Assembly (NCBI GenBank): GCA_026770615.1
Contig: MU631312.1
Coordinates: 494,928 to 506,656 of the forward strand
DNA length: 11,729 nucleotides
Origin: Pavlovales sp. CCMP2436
Lineage: Eukaryota > Haptophyta > Pavlovophyceae > Pavlovales
Direction: 5' to 3'
Made by a program: the position numbers and the translations under genes. The notes under the pieces are model-generated. The model was not told the origin of the DNA. It searched no databases and saw nothing but the letters and a program-made list of their open reading frames with translations. Of this stretch, positions 1 to 8,065 are shown one piece after another (within the stretch, counting starts at the first letter, position 1; the number at the start of each line of letters is the position of its first letter).

Positions 1-168
1 CCCCCCCCCCCCCCCCCCCGGACCCTACCCTCAAGCGGCCTTGGAAAAACGTCGACGATCATCGGGTCGGACACCGAAGCGCCTGCCGCAGCAGGCGTAG
101 GCGCACGCCCGAGCCACCCGAAGAGCGAACCCTGCCGCGACTTCGAAGCTGACATCGTGCCAAAGTAA
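1..168 (+). CDS. Possible 3'-terminal exon of an unknown gene (partial)
   Basis: A frame open from the left edge ends at TAA (166-168). After the poly-C run it reads RTLPSSGLGKTSTIIGSD, and it closes with CRDFEADIVPK. An acceptor is plausible at ACCCTACCCTCAAG (ending at 35), with the poly-C run as its pyrimidine tract. GLGKTSTII resembles the Walker A segment of SNF2-type ATPases, but the frame stops about 39 residues later, so no such domain is shown. Amino acid composition looks natural, and an AATAAA follows at 204-209. The poly-C run may also be an assembly edge. I treat this as a candidate terminal exon only. Confidence 0.35.
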   Translation, partial: PPPPPPRTLPSSGLGKTSTIIGSDTEAPAAAGVGARPSHPKSEPCRDFEADIVPK

Positions 169-203
169 CTAACTGGCGTTTTATTTATTTCATTTTATAT
201 TCG

Positions 204-209
204 AATAAA
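204..209 (+). promoter_or_regulatory. Polyadenylation signal AATAAA
   Basis: A canonical AATAAA hexamer 36 nt after the TAA of the candidate terminal exon, in T-rich DNA. AATAAA is frequent in AT-rich DNA by chance, so its weight depends on that exon being real. Confidence 0.3.
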
Positions 210-304
210 TTTTTGACCGATTGTGACTTGACCGAAGATCCGTCAGATCTAACTTATTTTGACCGATGATATAATTTTTTTTGGAGGAAGACTTCCACAC
301 AGCC

Positions 305-372
305 GCTCTCGGCCGCGACCGCAGCCTAGACCGCGACTGCTCTCGGCCGCAACCGCAGCCTAGACTGCGGCC
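305..372. repeat. 34-bp tandem repeat, two copies
   Basis: The unit GCTCTCGGCCGCGACCGCAG plus CCTAGACCGCGACT repeats at 305-338 and 339-372 with a few substitutions. It is followed by degraded CCGCGACCGCGACCGC sequence to about 415. The block is GC-rich inside an AT-rich flank. No coding role is evident on either strand. Confidence 0.75.
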
Positions 373-1047
373 GCTCGCGACCGCGACCGCGCCAGACCGC
401 AGGCCGCGACCGCTACCTCGTGAAAGTTCATGCACACGCTTACAATAAATATGGTGCAACCGTTGGGCATTAACACGTCCTTTGAATCATTGCAGAGTCC
501 TACACATTGCTATGACTCATTGAGAGCTAGGCTGAGATAATTTAGTTGTATATTGGCTCGGCAGTGAGTCGGCGAGTCGGCGTCGTGATCCGCTAGGTCG
601 ATGTTCTGGCAGTCGATAGCACAGCAGGCTTGGCACGGGTTGAGGGCTTGGAAGTGAATAGGCTCCGGGCTAAAACGCGTGCTCGCTCAGGAGCAAGCTC
701 GTCGGCATCGGCAGGGCTCGGCGGCGGGCTCGGCGGCGGGCTTGGCGGTGGGCACGGCGGCAGGCTCAACAGCGGCAGACTTGTGACAGGCTCGGGGCCC
801 GGCAACGCTATTGATAATGCCGCCGCACAAATACCGCTTGCGCAATTTGAAAAATAAGTTGAAAAAAACAGCTGATGCTATTTGAAATACTTGCTATCAA
901 AATACCGCTCATTATTAAATAGCATGTATATATATACTAATTTATTTGATGCGCTGGGTCAAAATCCGAATTAGTGGCCAGTCCGGGGGGAAATTGCGAA
1001 AAAGTCCGGTGATTATCCGCCGGATCAACTCACGAACTGGGCTAGGC
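373..1047. other. Mostly non-coding stretch
   Basis: Apart from the minisatellite at 715-767, no gene is evident. The segment 840-960 is AT-rich. CAAATACCGCTTGCGC and AAAATACCGCTCATT near 828 and 899 form a loose repeat. Confidence 0.5.
715..767. repeat. 12-bp Gly-rich/Pro-rich minisatellite
   Basis: About four copies of a GGCTCGGCGGCG-like unit. The plus frame from 598 to the TAA at 855 is open and reads (GGGL) repeats, ending NAAAQIPLAQFEK. The minus frame of 805-593 is equally open and reads SPPPSPPPSPPP. With both strands open and no ATG or strong splice sites, neither can be chosen, so only the repeat is annotated. Confidence 0.6.
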
Positions 1048-1114
1048 CCGAGGAGTTAGTTGCAGATTCGTGAATGGGGCGGCGGCCTTCACGAATCCGC
1101 AACTAACTCCTCGG
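1048..1114. repeat. Long near-perfect hairpin, 27-bp stem
   Basis: The arms 1048-1074 and 1088-1114 are inverted copies with 26 of 27 bases matching, enclosing a 13-nt GC-rich loop. The left arm starts CCGAGGAGTTAGTTGC. Outside the stem, GGGCT at 1039-1043 can pair with AGCCC at 1115-1119 across a 4-nt bulge. No target duplication is clear. The structure could be a small inverted-repeat element or an RNA hairpin. Confidence 0.85.
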
Positions 1115-1119
1115 AGCCC

Positions 1120-2060
1120 CTTCGGGAACCGTGACTTTCTTTCCGCTTCCAAGCGCTGAGAATCGGAAATGTTAGTTACCTTTAGCATGTCGTCGACCCC
1201 AGAGGCACACGAGAGGCACACGAAGTGGGCTCCGACCGTCAAGGAGGGTTCTATTCGACCGCAGCTATCGACACTTAGCGCGCAGGGGCAAACACTGCCT
1301 ACTTATTTGTCCCACCCACAGATTTTCTCCCGCCTCCCCAGTGCGGAATCGCGCCACTCATTCGGAAATTTCGACCCGGCTATACTCGCAGAGTCGCGCA
1401 ACGGAGGAAAGATGATATGCGTAATCTCCATCGATGCAGGCAAGACACACTTTGAAGCGACAGATGACAGTCTGACGCAAGGATAAGAAGCCGGAAATTA
1501 AGACTGACGAAACCAAAACGGCGGGGTGAGAGGAGAGGGGGAGGGTGAGAGCGAGGGTGTGGGCGTGGTGGAGATGGGAACGGTGGCAGTGGCAGCCGCA
1601 GCAGCTCGAGAGAAGGAGGCGGCAAGCTGTGGTGAAAGTTGAACGTGGGCGGCTGGGACGACGACGACAGCGGCACATGGAAGGCGGCGGCGGCGGCGAC
1701 AATGTGGCAAGGACATCGACGTGTCCGGCAACTCAACAATGCATTTCTTTTTTCTGTGGTGGTCACGAAGCTCAGGCGCAGCTCAAGACCTGCTGGAACG
1801 GCGGATTCACTTGCGAAAGTGACGTCGTTATGAACCGACGACGATGAGAGGACTCGAGCGGAATACATTATAATTAAGTATATAGTTATGATTCGGCGAA
1901 TTATGATCCTAACACCCCCTGCCTGCATCCGGAATCAAGGGACCTTTGCATTGGTGCCGGTTCACTTGTCGGAGTGACGTATTGGTGTTATGGATATTTG
2001 TTTGATTATTTATTTCATTCATTCATTCATTTATTTCGGATGCGTATTTTTATTTATCTA
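1120..2060. other. No confirmed gene
   Basis: A plus-strand ORF with a true ATG (1169-1486, 105 codons) and several G-rich overlapping frames at 1500-1840 are open. None shows a domain or good splice sites. AGAGGCACACG is tandemly doubled at 1201-1222. A G-rich, purine-biased strand spans 1518-1720. An ATTC microsatellite lies at about 2012-2037. Confidence 0.5.
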
Positions 2061-2070
2061 TTTTGAAATA

Positions 2071-2434
2071 AGGTGCGCGCACGTGTGAGGCGGTTCAGTT
2101 CGTAACAGGACTTGAGCTTGCGCCATTTGTTTTGTATATCTATATAATGGGACGCGCGTATGTAAGGTGGTACAGATCGTAGCGGGAACCAAGCTTGCGA
2201 TCAAAATAATTATTTGCTTGTAATGAAATAGGGCGCACATACGTGTGAGGCGGTTCAGTTCGTAACAGGACTTGAGCTTGCGCTATTTGTTTGTTTTATC
2301 TATATAATGGGACGCGCGTATGTAAGGTGGTACAGATCACCAAGCTTACGATCAAAATTATTATTTGCTTATAATGAAATAGGGTGCGCGCACGTGTGAG
2401 ACGGTTCAGTTCGTATCAGGACTCGAGCTTGCGC
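2071..2434. repeat. 160-bp tandem repeat of diverged ~80-bp half-units
   Basis: The block ACGTGTGAGGCGGTTCAGTT...GAGCTTGCG recurs at 2081, 2241 and 2392 (spacing 160 and 151; the last unit lost about 9 bases). Between copies sits a related half-unit, GGGACGCGCGTATGTAAGGT...CCAAGCTTGCG, which aligns with the first. The array is therefore an A-B-A-B-A arrangement of ~80-bp monomers in which the 160-bp dimer became the amplified unit. Each monomer ends in AAGCTTGCG or GAGCTTGCG. No coding role is seen. Confidence 0.85.
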
Positions 2435-2496
2435 ACGGTGACAAGGAGGTACTTATATTAATGTATGGGGGTTCGGGCTGGCGGTACTTATATTTA

Positions 2497-2755
2497 TGAC
2501 AGGGATTCAAGCTAGCGTCTGACTGTTCTGAATGTTGTGCTGGTCTGAGCGCTGCGTCGCCCATTACCTGCTGCGTGCCTTAGTTGGCTGCGCTGGCTTG
2601 GGCGCCACCGCGCGTGCCGATGGATCTCCGGTAGTGTGCCCGGGCAAGGGCGTTTAGAGAGATGATCTGCTGGTTGCTGTTTATGTATACTTATATTATG
2701 CGCTCAGACCAGCAAAACTTTCAAGACCGTCAGGCGCCAGCTTGAATCCCTATCA
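2497..2755. mobile_element. MITE-like element with 56-bp terminal inverted repeats
   Basis: The arms 2497-2552 and 2700-2755 are inverted copies, 48 of 56 bases identical, beginning TGA(C/T)AGGGATTCAAGCT and ending GCTGGTCTGAGCGC. ACTTATATT occurs just outside on both sides (2486-2494 and 2763-2771) and could be a 9-bp target duplication, but the same string also occurs at 2451, so that is uncertain. The centre (2553-2699) has no ORF. Confidence 0.8.
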
Positions 2756-2771
2756 TTAATATACTTATATT

Positions 2772-3439
2772 AATACCTATATTTACTCTGGGACTTTCTT
2801 GTATTTATTAAAAATGAGGCCGTTTCCTCCGAGGCTTGACGCGGAGCGCGGAGCTATTACTACGTTTTTGTCGACAACAAATAAAAACTAACTTGTGTAA
2901 AACTACTCATTCCTTTCCGGATGAACTAATCTGAACCAGCGGTTAAAGCCACACGGAAAGCCAAGACCAACGGCAACGCTATCACTTGTCTAACCACTAC
3001 ACCTTATCTATTTAAGGGAGTCTGGATCAAACCATAATCCGACACGCTGAATAACTTATTTAAATTATGCAATAAGTTTTATGTTTAGTTAGCCCGTGGT
3101 TATAATATGACTAGCGATCCAGTTGCAAGTGTAAACACCTCGCGTGGGTCTTGTGTGCACACCCCGGAACTGTAGACACCCCAATTAGGTCTTGCGTATG
3201 GGTACACACCCTGGTATTTCGTGATGGAGGAAGTAATTTTAAACAGCCTCTGATGAGGCCTGAGCCTGAAAATGGGGTTGTGAAATATGCCTAATGTAAC
3301 CACCAACCACGTCCCCGGTTGTACGCTGCAGTAATAGTGATGTAATGCTGCTAATGTATACAATAATTCTCATATTTTTTACGGCCATGCTGACGATAGT
3401 TGTTATTATATTGGGCACAGTTATTGCAGTTGCAGTGTA
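2772..3439. other. Gene-free stretch with a degenerate tandem repeat
   Basis: No supported gene. The part 3130-3215 holds two diverged copies, about 42 bp apart, of an ACACCnC...GTCTTGnGT...ACACCC unit. Confidence 0.5.
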
Positions 3440-3614
3440 TTGCTAATAGTTCATAACTTCCAGGACAGCCAGACGCCATTTTGAATCCCTATCAGGAATT
3501 TTATTGATAAACGTTCAAGCTGGTGTCTGACGGTCTTCTGACTGTCCTGCAAGTTGCAGTCAGGCCCCAAAATAATTGCGTATTTTTCAGGACAGTCAGC
3601 CGTCAGCGTGAATT
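3440..3614. repeat. Cluster of related inverted-repeat ends
   Basis: Three further copies of the terminal motif of the 2497-2755 element lie here. One is reversed at 3440-3494 (CAGACGCCATTTTGAATCCC). One is forward at 3513-3560 (TTCAAGCTGGTGTCTGACGG). One is reversed at 3588-3614 (CAGGACAGTCAGCCGTCAGC). Together they form two nested foldbacks, probably degraded relatives or a nested insertion of the same family. Confidence 0.65.
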
Positions 3615-3792
3615 AGTATGTATGGGGTCAATATATTGCCATCTGGCTATTTTGTCAGTTGCATGCGTTGTGTACATCTCATCCGATTCGAGGGATACAG
3701 ATTATGTACAGCCTTCACGCATCACTGCCTGAAAGCGAAAATAATACCACCAGTTCGCATGTCAGGGCATTCTAAAGGCGCGCCCAGTCCAG

Positions 3793-3836
3793 TATTAGAC
3801 GCGGCATTAAGGCATTAGACGCGGTATCAAGACGTG
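3793..3836. repeat. ~21-bp direct repeat, two copies
   Basis: ATTAGACGCGGCATTAAG is followed by ATTAGACGCGGTATCAAG. The repeat lies just downstream of the minus-strand ORF that ends at 3807. Confidence 0.6.
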
Positions 3837-4330
3837 CGTGAAGCGCTGGATGAGCCACGAAGCGTGGATAGGCCAGGCGCTCGACGGTCGTCGCGCCACT
3901 GCGCGCACGGCGCGACGACGATGTTGGTGGTGGGGGCGCTCGCTCTTTAAGATGACCCCGCTCCTCGTCGAGCGGGGGAAGGCGACGCACACGGTCACCA
4001 CGGAAAGCAAGTCCTGGACGATGGGGTTGACCGACGTGAGCTCCTTCTGAAGGTCGCGGGGCAGTTCGGCCGCGCACTGGTACGCCGCAGCGACGCCGCG
4101 GCTCAGCGACGCGGTACAGCTGATGACAGTTGACCGAGACGGACGGCGACCTCGCGCTCAGCGCTCGTAGAGCTGCGCGTATCTGGGCGTCTCTCCCAAC
4201 TCGACGTGCAAGCTGCCGACCTTGGCCTCGACCGCACTTCGCACGACGAGGCTCGGAAGCTGCGTTACGGCGGAGCCGAGAGCCAGCGCGTTATTGAAAG
4301 CGCGCGAGTTCTCCTTGAAGAGCTTGATGA
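3807..4330 (-). pseudogene. Unknown ORF interrupted by one in-frame TGA
   Basis: After a candidate acceptor at CACCCAGCCGCAG the minus frame reads VIKLFKENSRAFNNALALGS and continues to ETPRYAQLYER and a TGA at 4158-4160. The same frame then stays open to TAA at 3807, including VAAAYQCAAELPRDLQKELT and VNPIVQDLLSVVTVC. Both halves have natural, helix-like composition, unlike the shadow frames around them, so a single stop dividing one gene is likely. The options are a decayed gene, an unrecognised intron around the stop, a true C-terminus at LYER, or a recoded TGA. The part after about 3940 turns Arg/His-rich and is probably non-coding. No domain is recognised. Confidence 0.35.
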
Positions 4331-4575
4331 CTGCGGCTGGGTGCCGTCGAAGACCTCGATGATGGGTGGCGGCTAAGGCCAATCCTCAGGCGCGAGAAGC
4401 GAGCGGCACGCCCGACCGGCCGCGGTGGGCCACGCGAACGGCTGGAGCAAGACGCGCGCGAGGAGCAAGCGGCTGACGGGGCCCAGGCTCGCGCGACACC
4501 TTGTCCGCACCCACTTGACGAGGTGCAAGACGCACGCAAGGAGCGCACGGCTCACCCCGCACGGTCTAGGCTCAC

Positions 4576-4632
4576 GCGGCCCGCCATGGGCTGAACCGCA
4601 ACGACGAGCGCGAACACGAGAAATGCCAGCAT
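4576..4632 (-). CDS. Possible first exon encoding a signal peptide
   Basis: The minus strand has an ATG at 4632 followed by MLAFLVFALVVAVQPMAGR. This is a 12-residue hydrophobic core, then small residues that could form a signal peptidase site. A consensus-like donor, GGCCGC|GTGAGC, ends the 57-nt exon in phase 0. If unspliced, the frame stops soon after at TGA. The phase does not match the AG sites of the downstream ORF (they need one preceding base), so the linkage is not proven. A secreted or membrane protein is the inferred product class; no family is recognised. Confidence 0.3.
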
Positions 4633-4744
4633 GCGCACGTCCGTCTGGCTACCGCTCAAATCTACTGGCGTGTCCTGGCGTGTGTAAGTTTCTAGTTTAA
4701 TGAACGTCCGTCCCCGGGAGGCTCGCACTACTCCTCTGCTCGAA

Positions 4745-4834
4745 CTGAACCTGAGCGTTGAAAAACACTCGAATCCAGGGATTCACCCCGGGCACACGGA
4801 TTCCGTCCCCACCGCTGATCAGGTCAGACACGCA
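4745..4834 (-). repeat. Dispersed repeat copy (partner at 9759-9850)
   Basis: The reverse complement contains CAGCGGTGGGG, ATCCGTGTG, AATCCCTGGATTCGAGTG and CAACGCTCAGGTTC. These match in order CAGCGGTGGGC, ATCCGTGTG, AGTCCCTAGATACGAGTG and CAACGCTCGGGTTC at 9778-9847. Identity looks like about 70 percent. A minus-strand ORF (4948-4697) crosses it, but the repeat explains this open frame at least in part. Confidence 0.7.
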
Positions 4835-5640
4835 ACTCACTCGACGACTCTCGACTAGCGCCCTGATCGACCGTCGCTGTATCTCCCTTGTCGCCTCTGA
4901 AAATGCAGCCCTCTGCAAACGCGGCACACCTTCGCGAATCACAAACATTACTTCATCATAGTATCAGCACCGCACACCGCACCGCACCCACGCCACCCGC
5001 ACCTGTTATCATAATTTTAATATTCATGTTTATCGTGGATATACTAGCCTTTGTCACAGTTTTGCGGTTCTTGCCCCTGGCGACAAAAAGCTGGAACTAT
5101 GCGCGGAATATAGTCTATCCCACCCCTTGACGGGGGTGGGCATCGGGCGCAAGGCTTTGGGGTGCTGGAACTGGCGGGCTTGCTGGCTCGTGTTTGTTCT
5201 CGCTTGCTAACTCGTGGATTTTGGGCTTTTTGTCGCCCGAGTGGTGTGACAGTGTGGGTGGCTGGCTGGTTTCCAAGGCCCGTTTGGTGATGAGCGCAGT
5301 GTGCGTGGGTGTTTTCCGTGTACTGTATGGGTTTGTCCGGGATCAGTGCGTGCTTGCGTGACGGGCCTGCTGTGGATTCGTGACGTGAGGGGGGACTGGC
5401 TGGTCCTGTTGTGGGTTCGTGTTTTATGGCGAAACTGGCTGATCCTGGTAGCCCTGAGGGCATGGCTCGAGGTGTTCTCTTCTGGGTCCTGGCGTGCCGC
5501 TGACTGCGCCCAATTTATTTTCAAAAATAGGCAGAACGCTTTTTAGAGAAAGGATGATACACGCAGCTTATGAAGTCTTTTTGGCAACTTTGCAAACATA
5601 AACTACATACAAAATAAAAAAATTCTACTTGGACTCAACA
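4835..5640. other. Gene-free stretch with strong strand composition bias
   Basis: The part 5130-5510 is markedly G+T-rich on the plus strand. It contains degenerate GGCTGGT / GTGGGTTCGTG words and long open frames on both strands that show no domain. A small hairpin, CCCACCCC...GGGGTGGG, sits at 5119-5140. An AT-rich segment follows. Confidence 0.5.
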
Positions 5641-5731
5641 GGTTCAAATCGGGAAAGGGCTCTTTGAGTAATAAGGTTCACAGAACGGAAAAGGTCAAAT
5701 TTGAAAAGGGCTCTTTGAGTAATACGGTCTA
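5641..5731. repeat. Direct repeat, ~40 bp, two copies 51 bp apart
   Basis: AAAGGGCTCTTTGAGTAATA is exact at 5654-5673 and 5705-5724, with similar flanks (GGTTCAAAT and GGTCAAAT) in both units. Confidence 0.85.
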
Positions 5732-5902
5732 TGGGGGTGGAGGGAGGGGGGGTGGCTTTCTGTGTGCTTAAAGTGGTCATAGACTCACATCCGGTTGACC
5801 TTCCAGACGTTCTGACTAGAAATCATTTCTGTTTACTTGAACTCGCGCACGCACGGTGACGAAGAGATATTTAAATCCGTTCGAATTAAACACGTCTGGT
5901 CC

Positions 5903-5936
5903 TTACGCCCTTGGTCTGCACTAACGCCCTTGGTCT
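5903..5936. repeat. 19-bp tandem repeat, two copies
   Basis: ACGCCCTTGGTCT is doubled at 19-bp spacing in otherwise unannotated DNA. Confidence 0.6.
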
Positions 5937-6170
5937 TCAAGAATGCTTATTATTGGTGATTACTTTGTATGATGCTGTTATCTTTTGTTGTTGTTAAATA
6001 TCTCCCCCCCCGTGTTCGCAGCTCGTGCTCTCGTTGACTGCGTAGCGACGCTGCTGCTAAGCAAGGCGCTCCTCCTTCTAGAGTGGCCGAGAGAAACACC
6101 TAAAAAATGCAACGCTCTGTCTGGTAGGCGTGCTGTGTGCTTTGCTTCTCCCTCGTTCTCTTGCGCGCAG

Positions 6171-6294
6171 GGTATTTATTTCGACTGGATCAATTGATTT
6201 TGATGCAAATCCATCATCGTCGGGAGGTCACTTTTACCCTGAGTGCGCGGCCTGCGCCGCGCCGCTCACCTCGTACTTGACGGGCATGGTGCAG
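6171..6294 (+). CDS. Candidate internal exon of an unknown plus-strand gene
   Basis: A strong acceptor (TTTGCTTCTCCCTCGTTCTC then TTGCGCGCAG) precedes a frame reading VFISTGSIDFDANPSSSGGH, then FYPECAACAAPLTSYLTGMV and Q. It ends at the donor CAG|GTGCGC in phase 0, which fits the exon at 6414-6474. The peptide has one C-x2-C pair but no recognised domain. The DNA shares TCAATTGAT and GTCGGGAGGTCACTT, in order, with the spliced kinase exons at 11307-11582, so it may be a related or decayed copy of that activation-segment region. A possible upstream exon (6022-6123, after CCCCCCCCGTGTTCGCAG) is in an incompatible phase. Confidence 0.5.
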
Positions 6295-6413
6295 GTGCGC
6301 GGACGCCGAGCTCCCCATCGCCCCCTTCCCTCCTTCGCCGCCGCGTCCACCCGCCCGCTCGCGCCGCGTCGCGCGCTGATTGCTCGCCTCCTGCCCGTGC
6401 CCGTGCTCGGCAG
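6295..6413 (+). other. Predicted intron, 119 nt
   Basis: GTGCGC to CGGCAG, C-rich on the plus strand, with GCTGATTG about 36 nt before the end as a possible branch point and a pyrimidine tract after it. The strand asymmetry of this tract is why plus is chosen over the open minus frames. Confidence 0.5.
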
Positions 6414-6474
6414 ACGCTCGACGCCGCGGACGTGCGCGTGCTCCACCTCACCGGCGAGAAGGAGGTGGCGGTCG
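6414..6474 (+). CDS. Candidate second exon of the plus-strand gene
   Basis: This 61-nt exon reads TLDAADVRVLHLTGEKEVAV plus one spare base. It joins in frame to the exon at 6171-6294 and ends at GTCG|GTGAAT. The next bases are the start of a MITE copy (6476-6623), so the following intron, if real, begins almost exactly at transposon-derived sequence. The downstream exon was not found. The domain is unrecognised. Confidence 0.45.
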
Positions 6475-6475
6475 G

Positions 6476-6623
6476 TGAATTTGAGGCTGAAGCTCAGTTT
6501 CTTAGCAAAATACATACAAACATTGGTTACTTTTTGCTTAAATACAATTGAAGGGCACAAAAAATGAGGATCAGTTTCTTAACGGTACGATTTCTTATTG
6601 CCCGCGATCTTTTGTATTTAAGT
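6476..6623 (+). mobile_element. MITE copy lacking its left terminal repeat
   Basis: Directly repeats 8421-8573 at roughly 75-80 percent identity. Shared blocks include GGCACAAAAAATGAGG, CAGTTTCTTAACG and TTCTTATTGCCCGCGA. The right terminal repeat is present. The left one (TCGCGGGCAATAAGAA at the other copy) is absent, replaced by the candidate exon ending at 6474. Confidence 0.75.
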
Positions 6624-7200
6624 TAGAAAAATTAAACCAGCTCGTTGGCCTATACTTAATAGGCTGCGTTCGGCACGCTGTAGCCGACGCACAGCGCGTC
6701 GGACACCCATGGTCACCGCTCATTACCGTGGATGCCACGACATGAGGATAGCCAGTATTCAATCAGATTGACGGTGCAACCTCCCGGTGGCCAATGATGA
6801 CCAGGTGAATTCACTAAAGAAAAATTATGAGCATTTCAGCATGGCAGACGCTGACCCTACGTCGTTGCCGCTCGAGCCTGAGCCGCTCGCCGAGAGAGAG
6901 GCCGCTTGACGTCCGAGACTCGACAAGCGGTATCACCTGCACCTTGGCCACGCAATAGGCTATAGGCGAGGGTATCGCTCGTTCCACACGCCGCCCAGAG
7001 CGCCTTCTGACTCGTGCCTATTGGTACTTCCTGTTTGCCTATTCAATTGAAATATATATTTACTTAAAATAAGCGTTTAATTAGTAATATTTAATTAGTT
7101 ATTGAGGAGGTTCTGATGGAGTGAGGCTTTATCTTTGCCTCTTGAGACCCTACCCTCCGCGCAAGGCTCAGCTCCGGAGAACGAACTAAAGACAAATGGC
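6624..7200. other. Gene-free stretch
   Basis: No supported gene. A short imperfect inverted repeat (GCTGTAGCCGACGCACAGCG near 6678) and an AT-rich segment at 7040-7110 are all that stand out. Confidence 0.5.
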
Positions 7201-7212
7201 GACAGCGTATAC

Positions 7213-7275
7213 TAATGTAGGGGGGTTCGGGCTGGCGGTACGTTTCAAGCTCAAGTCAGGCTGATCTTAGCGCTC
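7213..7275. repeat. Fragment shared with the 2460-2530 region
   Basis: AATGTAGGGGGGTTCGGGCT, then GGCGGTACGTTTCAAGCT, parallels AATGTATGGGGGTTCGGGCT, then GGCGGTAC...TTCAAGCT at 2460-2514. The terminal region of the 2497-2755 element and its flank therefore recur as a fragment. Confidence 0.65.
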
Positions 7276-7464
7276 CGACGCAAGCTTCTACGCGCTACGC
7301 CGAAGTGGGGAGCTGGTAGAAGTGTTGGATGATGAGGAAGCCGAAAACAAAGCGCTGGAGTCGCTGCGCAACGCGGGGCCGCCCGACAGTGCGCGAGCAA
7401 GCGAGTCCATTGGTGATCCCAGCGGTGACGTATCGCTGAGAAGCGACGGGGTTTGGAATGTCGA

Positions 7465-7960
7465 GAACTCGTTCGCGCGTGCAGGGCGCAGGCCGCAGCG
7501 CGGGGGCGCGGTGAAAGGACTGGTTGAAGATGGAGCCGAAGAAGCCGAGACGTCGAGCGCGAGCGAGTCCACTTGATGGCGGGTTTAGGTTTTGAATGCC
7601 GTGAACTTGTTCGCGCGTGCAGGGCGCGGGCCGCCACGCGGGCGCGCGGTGGAAAGACTAGCTGAAAAAGGAGCCAAAGGAGCCAAACCAGGCAACGCGA
7701 GGCCGTCCGGCCGAGCGCGAGCGAGCGAGTTCATTGGTGGTCTCACCGTCGGCGTGTCGCTAGGAAGCGACGGGGTTTTGAATGCCGTGAACTCGTTCGC
7801 GCGTGCGGGGCGCGGACTGCAGCGCGGGGGCGCGTTGGAAGGACTGGTTGAAGAAGGAGCCGAAGGAGCCGAGACGTCGAGCGCGAGCGAGTCCACTTGA
7901 TGGCGTGTTTGGGTTTTAAATGCCGTGAACTTGTTCGCGCGCGCATGGCTCGAGCAACCG
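7465..7960. repeat. Higher-order repeat, 138/186 bp alternating (324-bp unit)
   Basis: GAACT(C/T)GTTCGCGCG recurs at 7465, 7603, 7789 and 7927, giving spacings 138, 186 and 138. Copies one and three, and two and four, are each 324 bp apart and most similar. All spacings are multiples of three. The block is GC-rich against AT-rich flanks. GAGACGTCGAGCGCGAGCGA occurs in both 324-bp units. Confidence 0.9.
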
Positions 7961-8038
7961 CGCGGAGGCGCGATGGATGAGGTAGTAGATGAAGCGTCCA
8001 TGATGGAGGCGGCCGATAGTAGTGCGTACAACAGCTTT

Positions 8039-8065
8039 GCGAGGCAGCCCATCGGGCTGCCTCGC
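8039..8065. repeat. Perfect 12-bp stem, 3-nt loop hairpin
   Basis: GCGAGGCAGCCC, ATC, GGGCTGCCTCGC. It sits at the edge of the GC-rich repeat block and overlaps the only ATG of the minus-strand repeat ORF. Confidence 0.85.

Noticed and set aside
1169..1486. 105-codon plus-strand ORF with a true ATG
   Set aside because: No recognisable motif, no splice or poly(A) context. A length that can occur by chance in a window this size.
1380..1928. 182-codon minus-strand open frame rich in Pro, Ser and His
   Set aside because: It comes from a purine-biased plus strand (1518-1720). There is no domain and several frames are open at once.
5044..5463. 139-codon minus-strand ORF rich in Pro, Thr and His
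   Set aside because: It lies in the G+T-skewed segment, where two overlapping minus frames are open together. Composition explains it.
6022..6123. Possible exon after CCCCCCCCGTGTTCGCAG, reading RALVDCVATLLLSKALLLLE
   Set aside because: The acceptor and donor look good, but its phase does not fit the next exon and the intervening intron would be only 47 nt.
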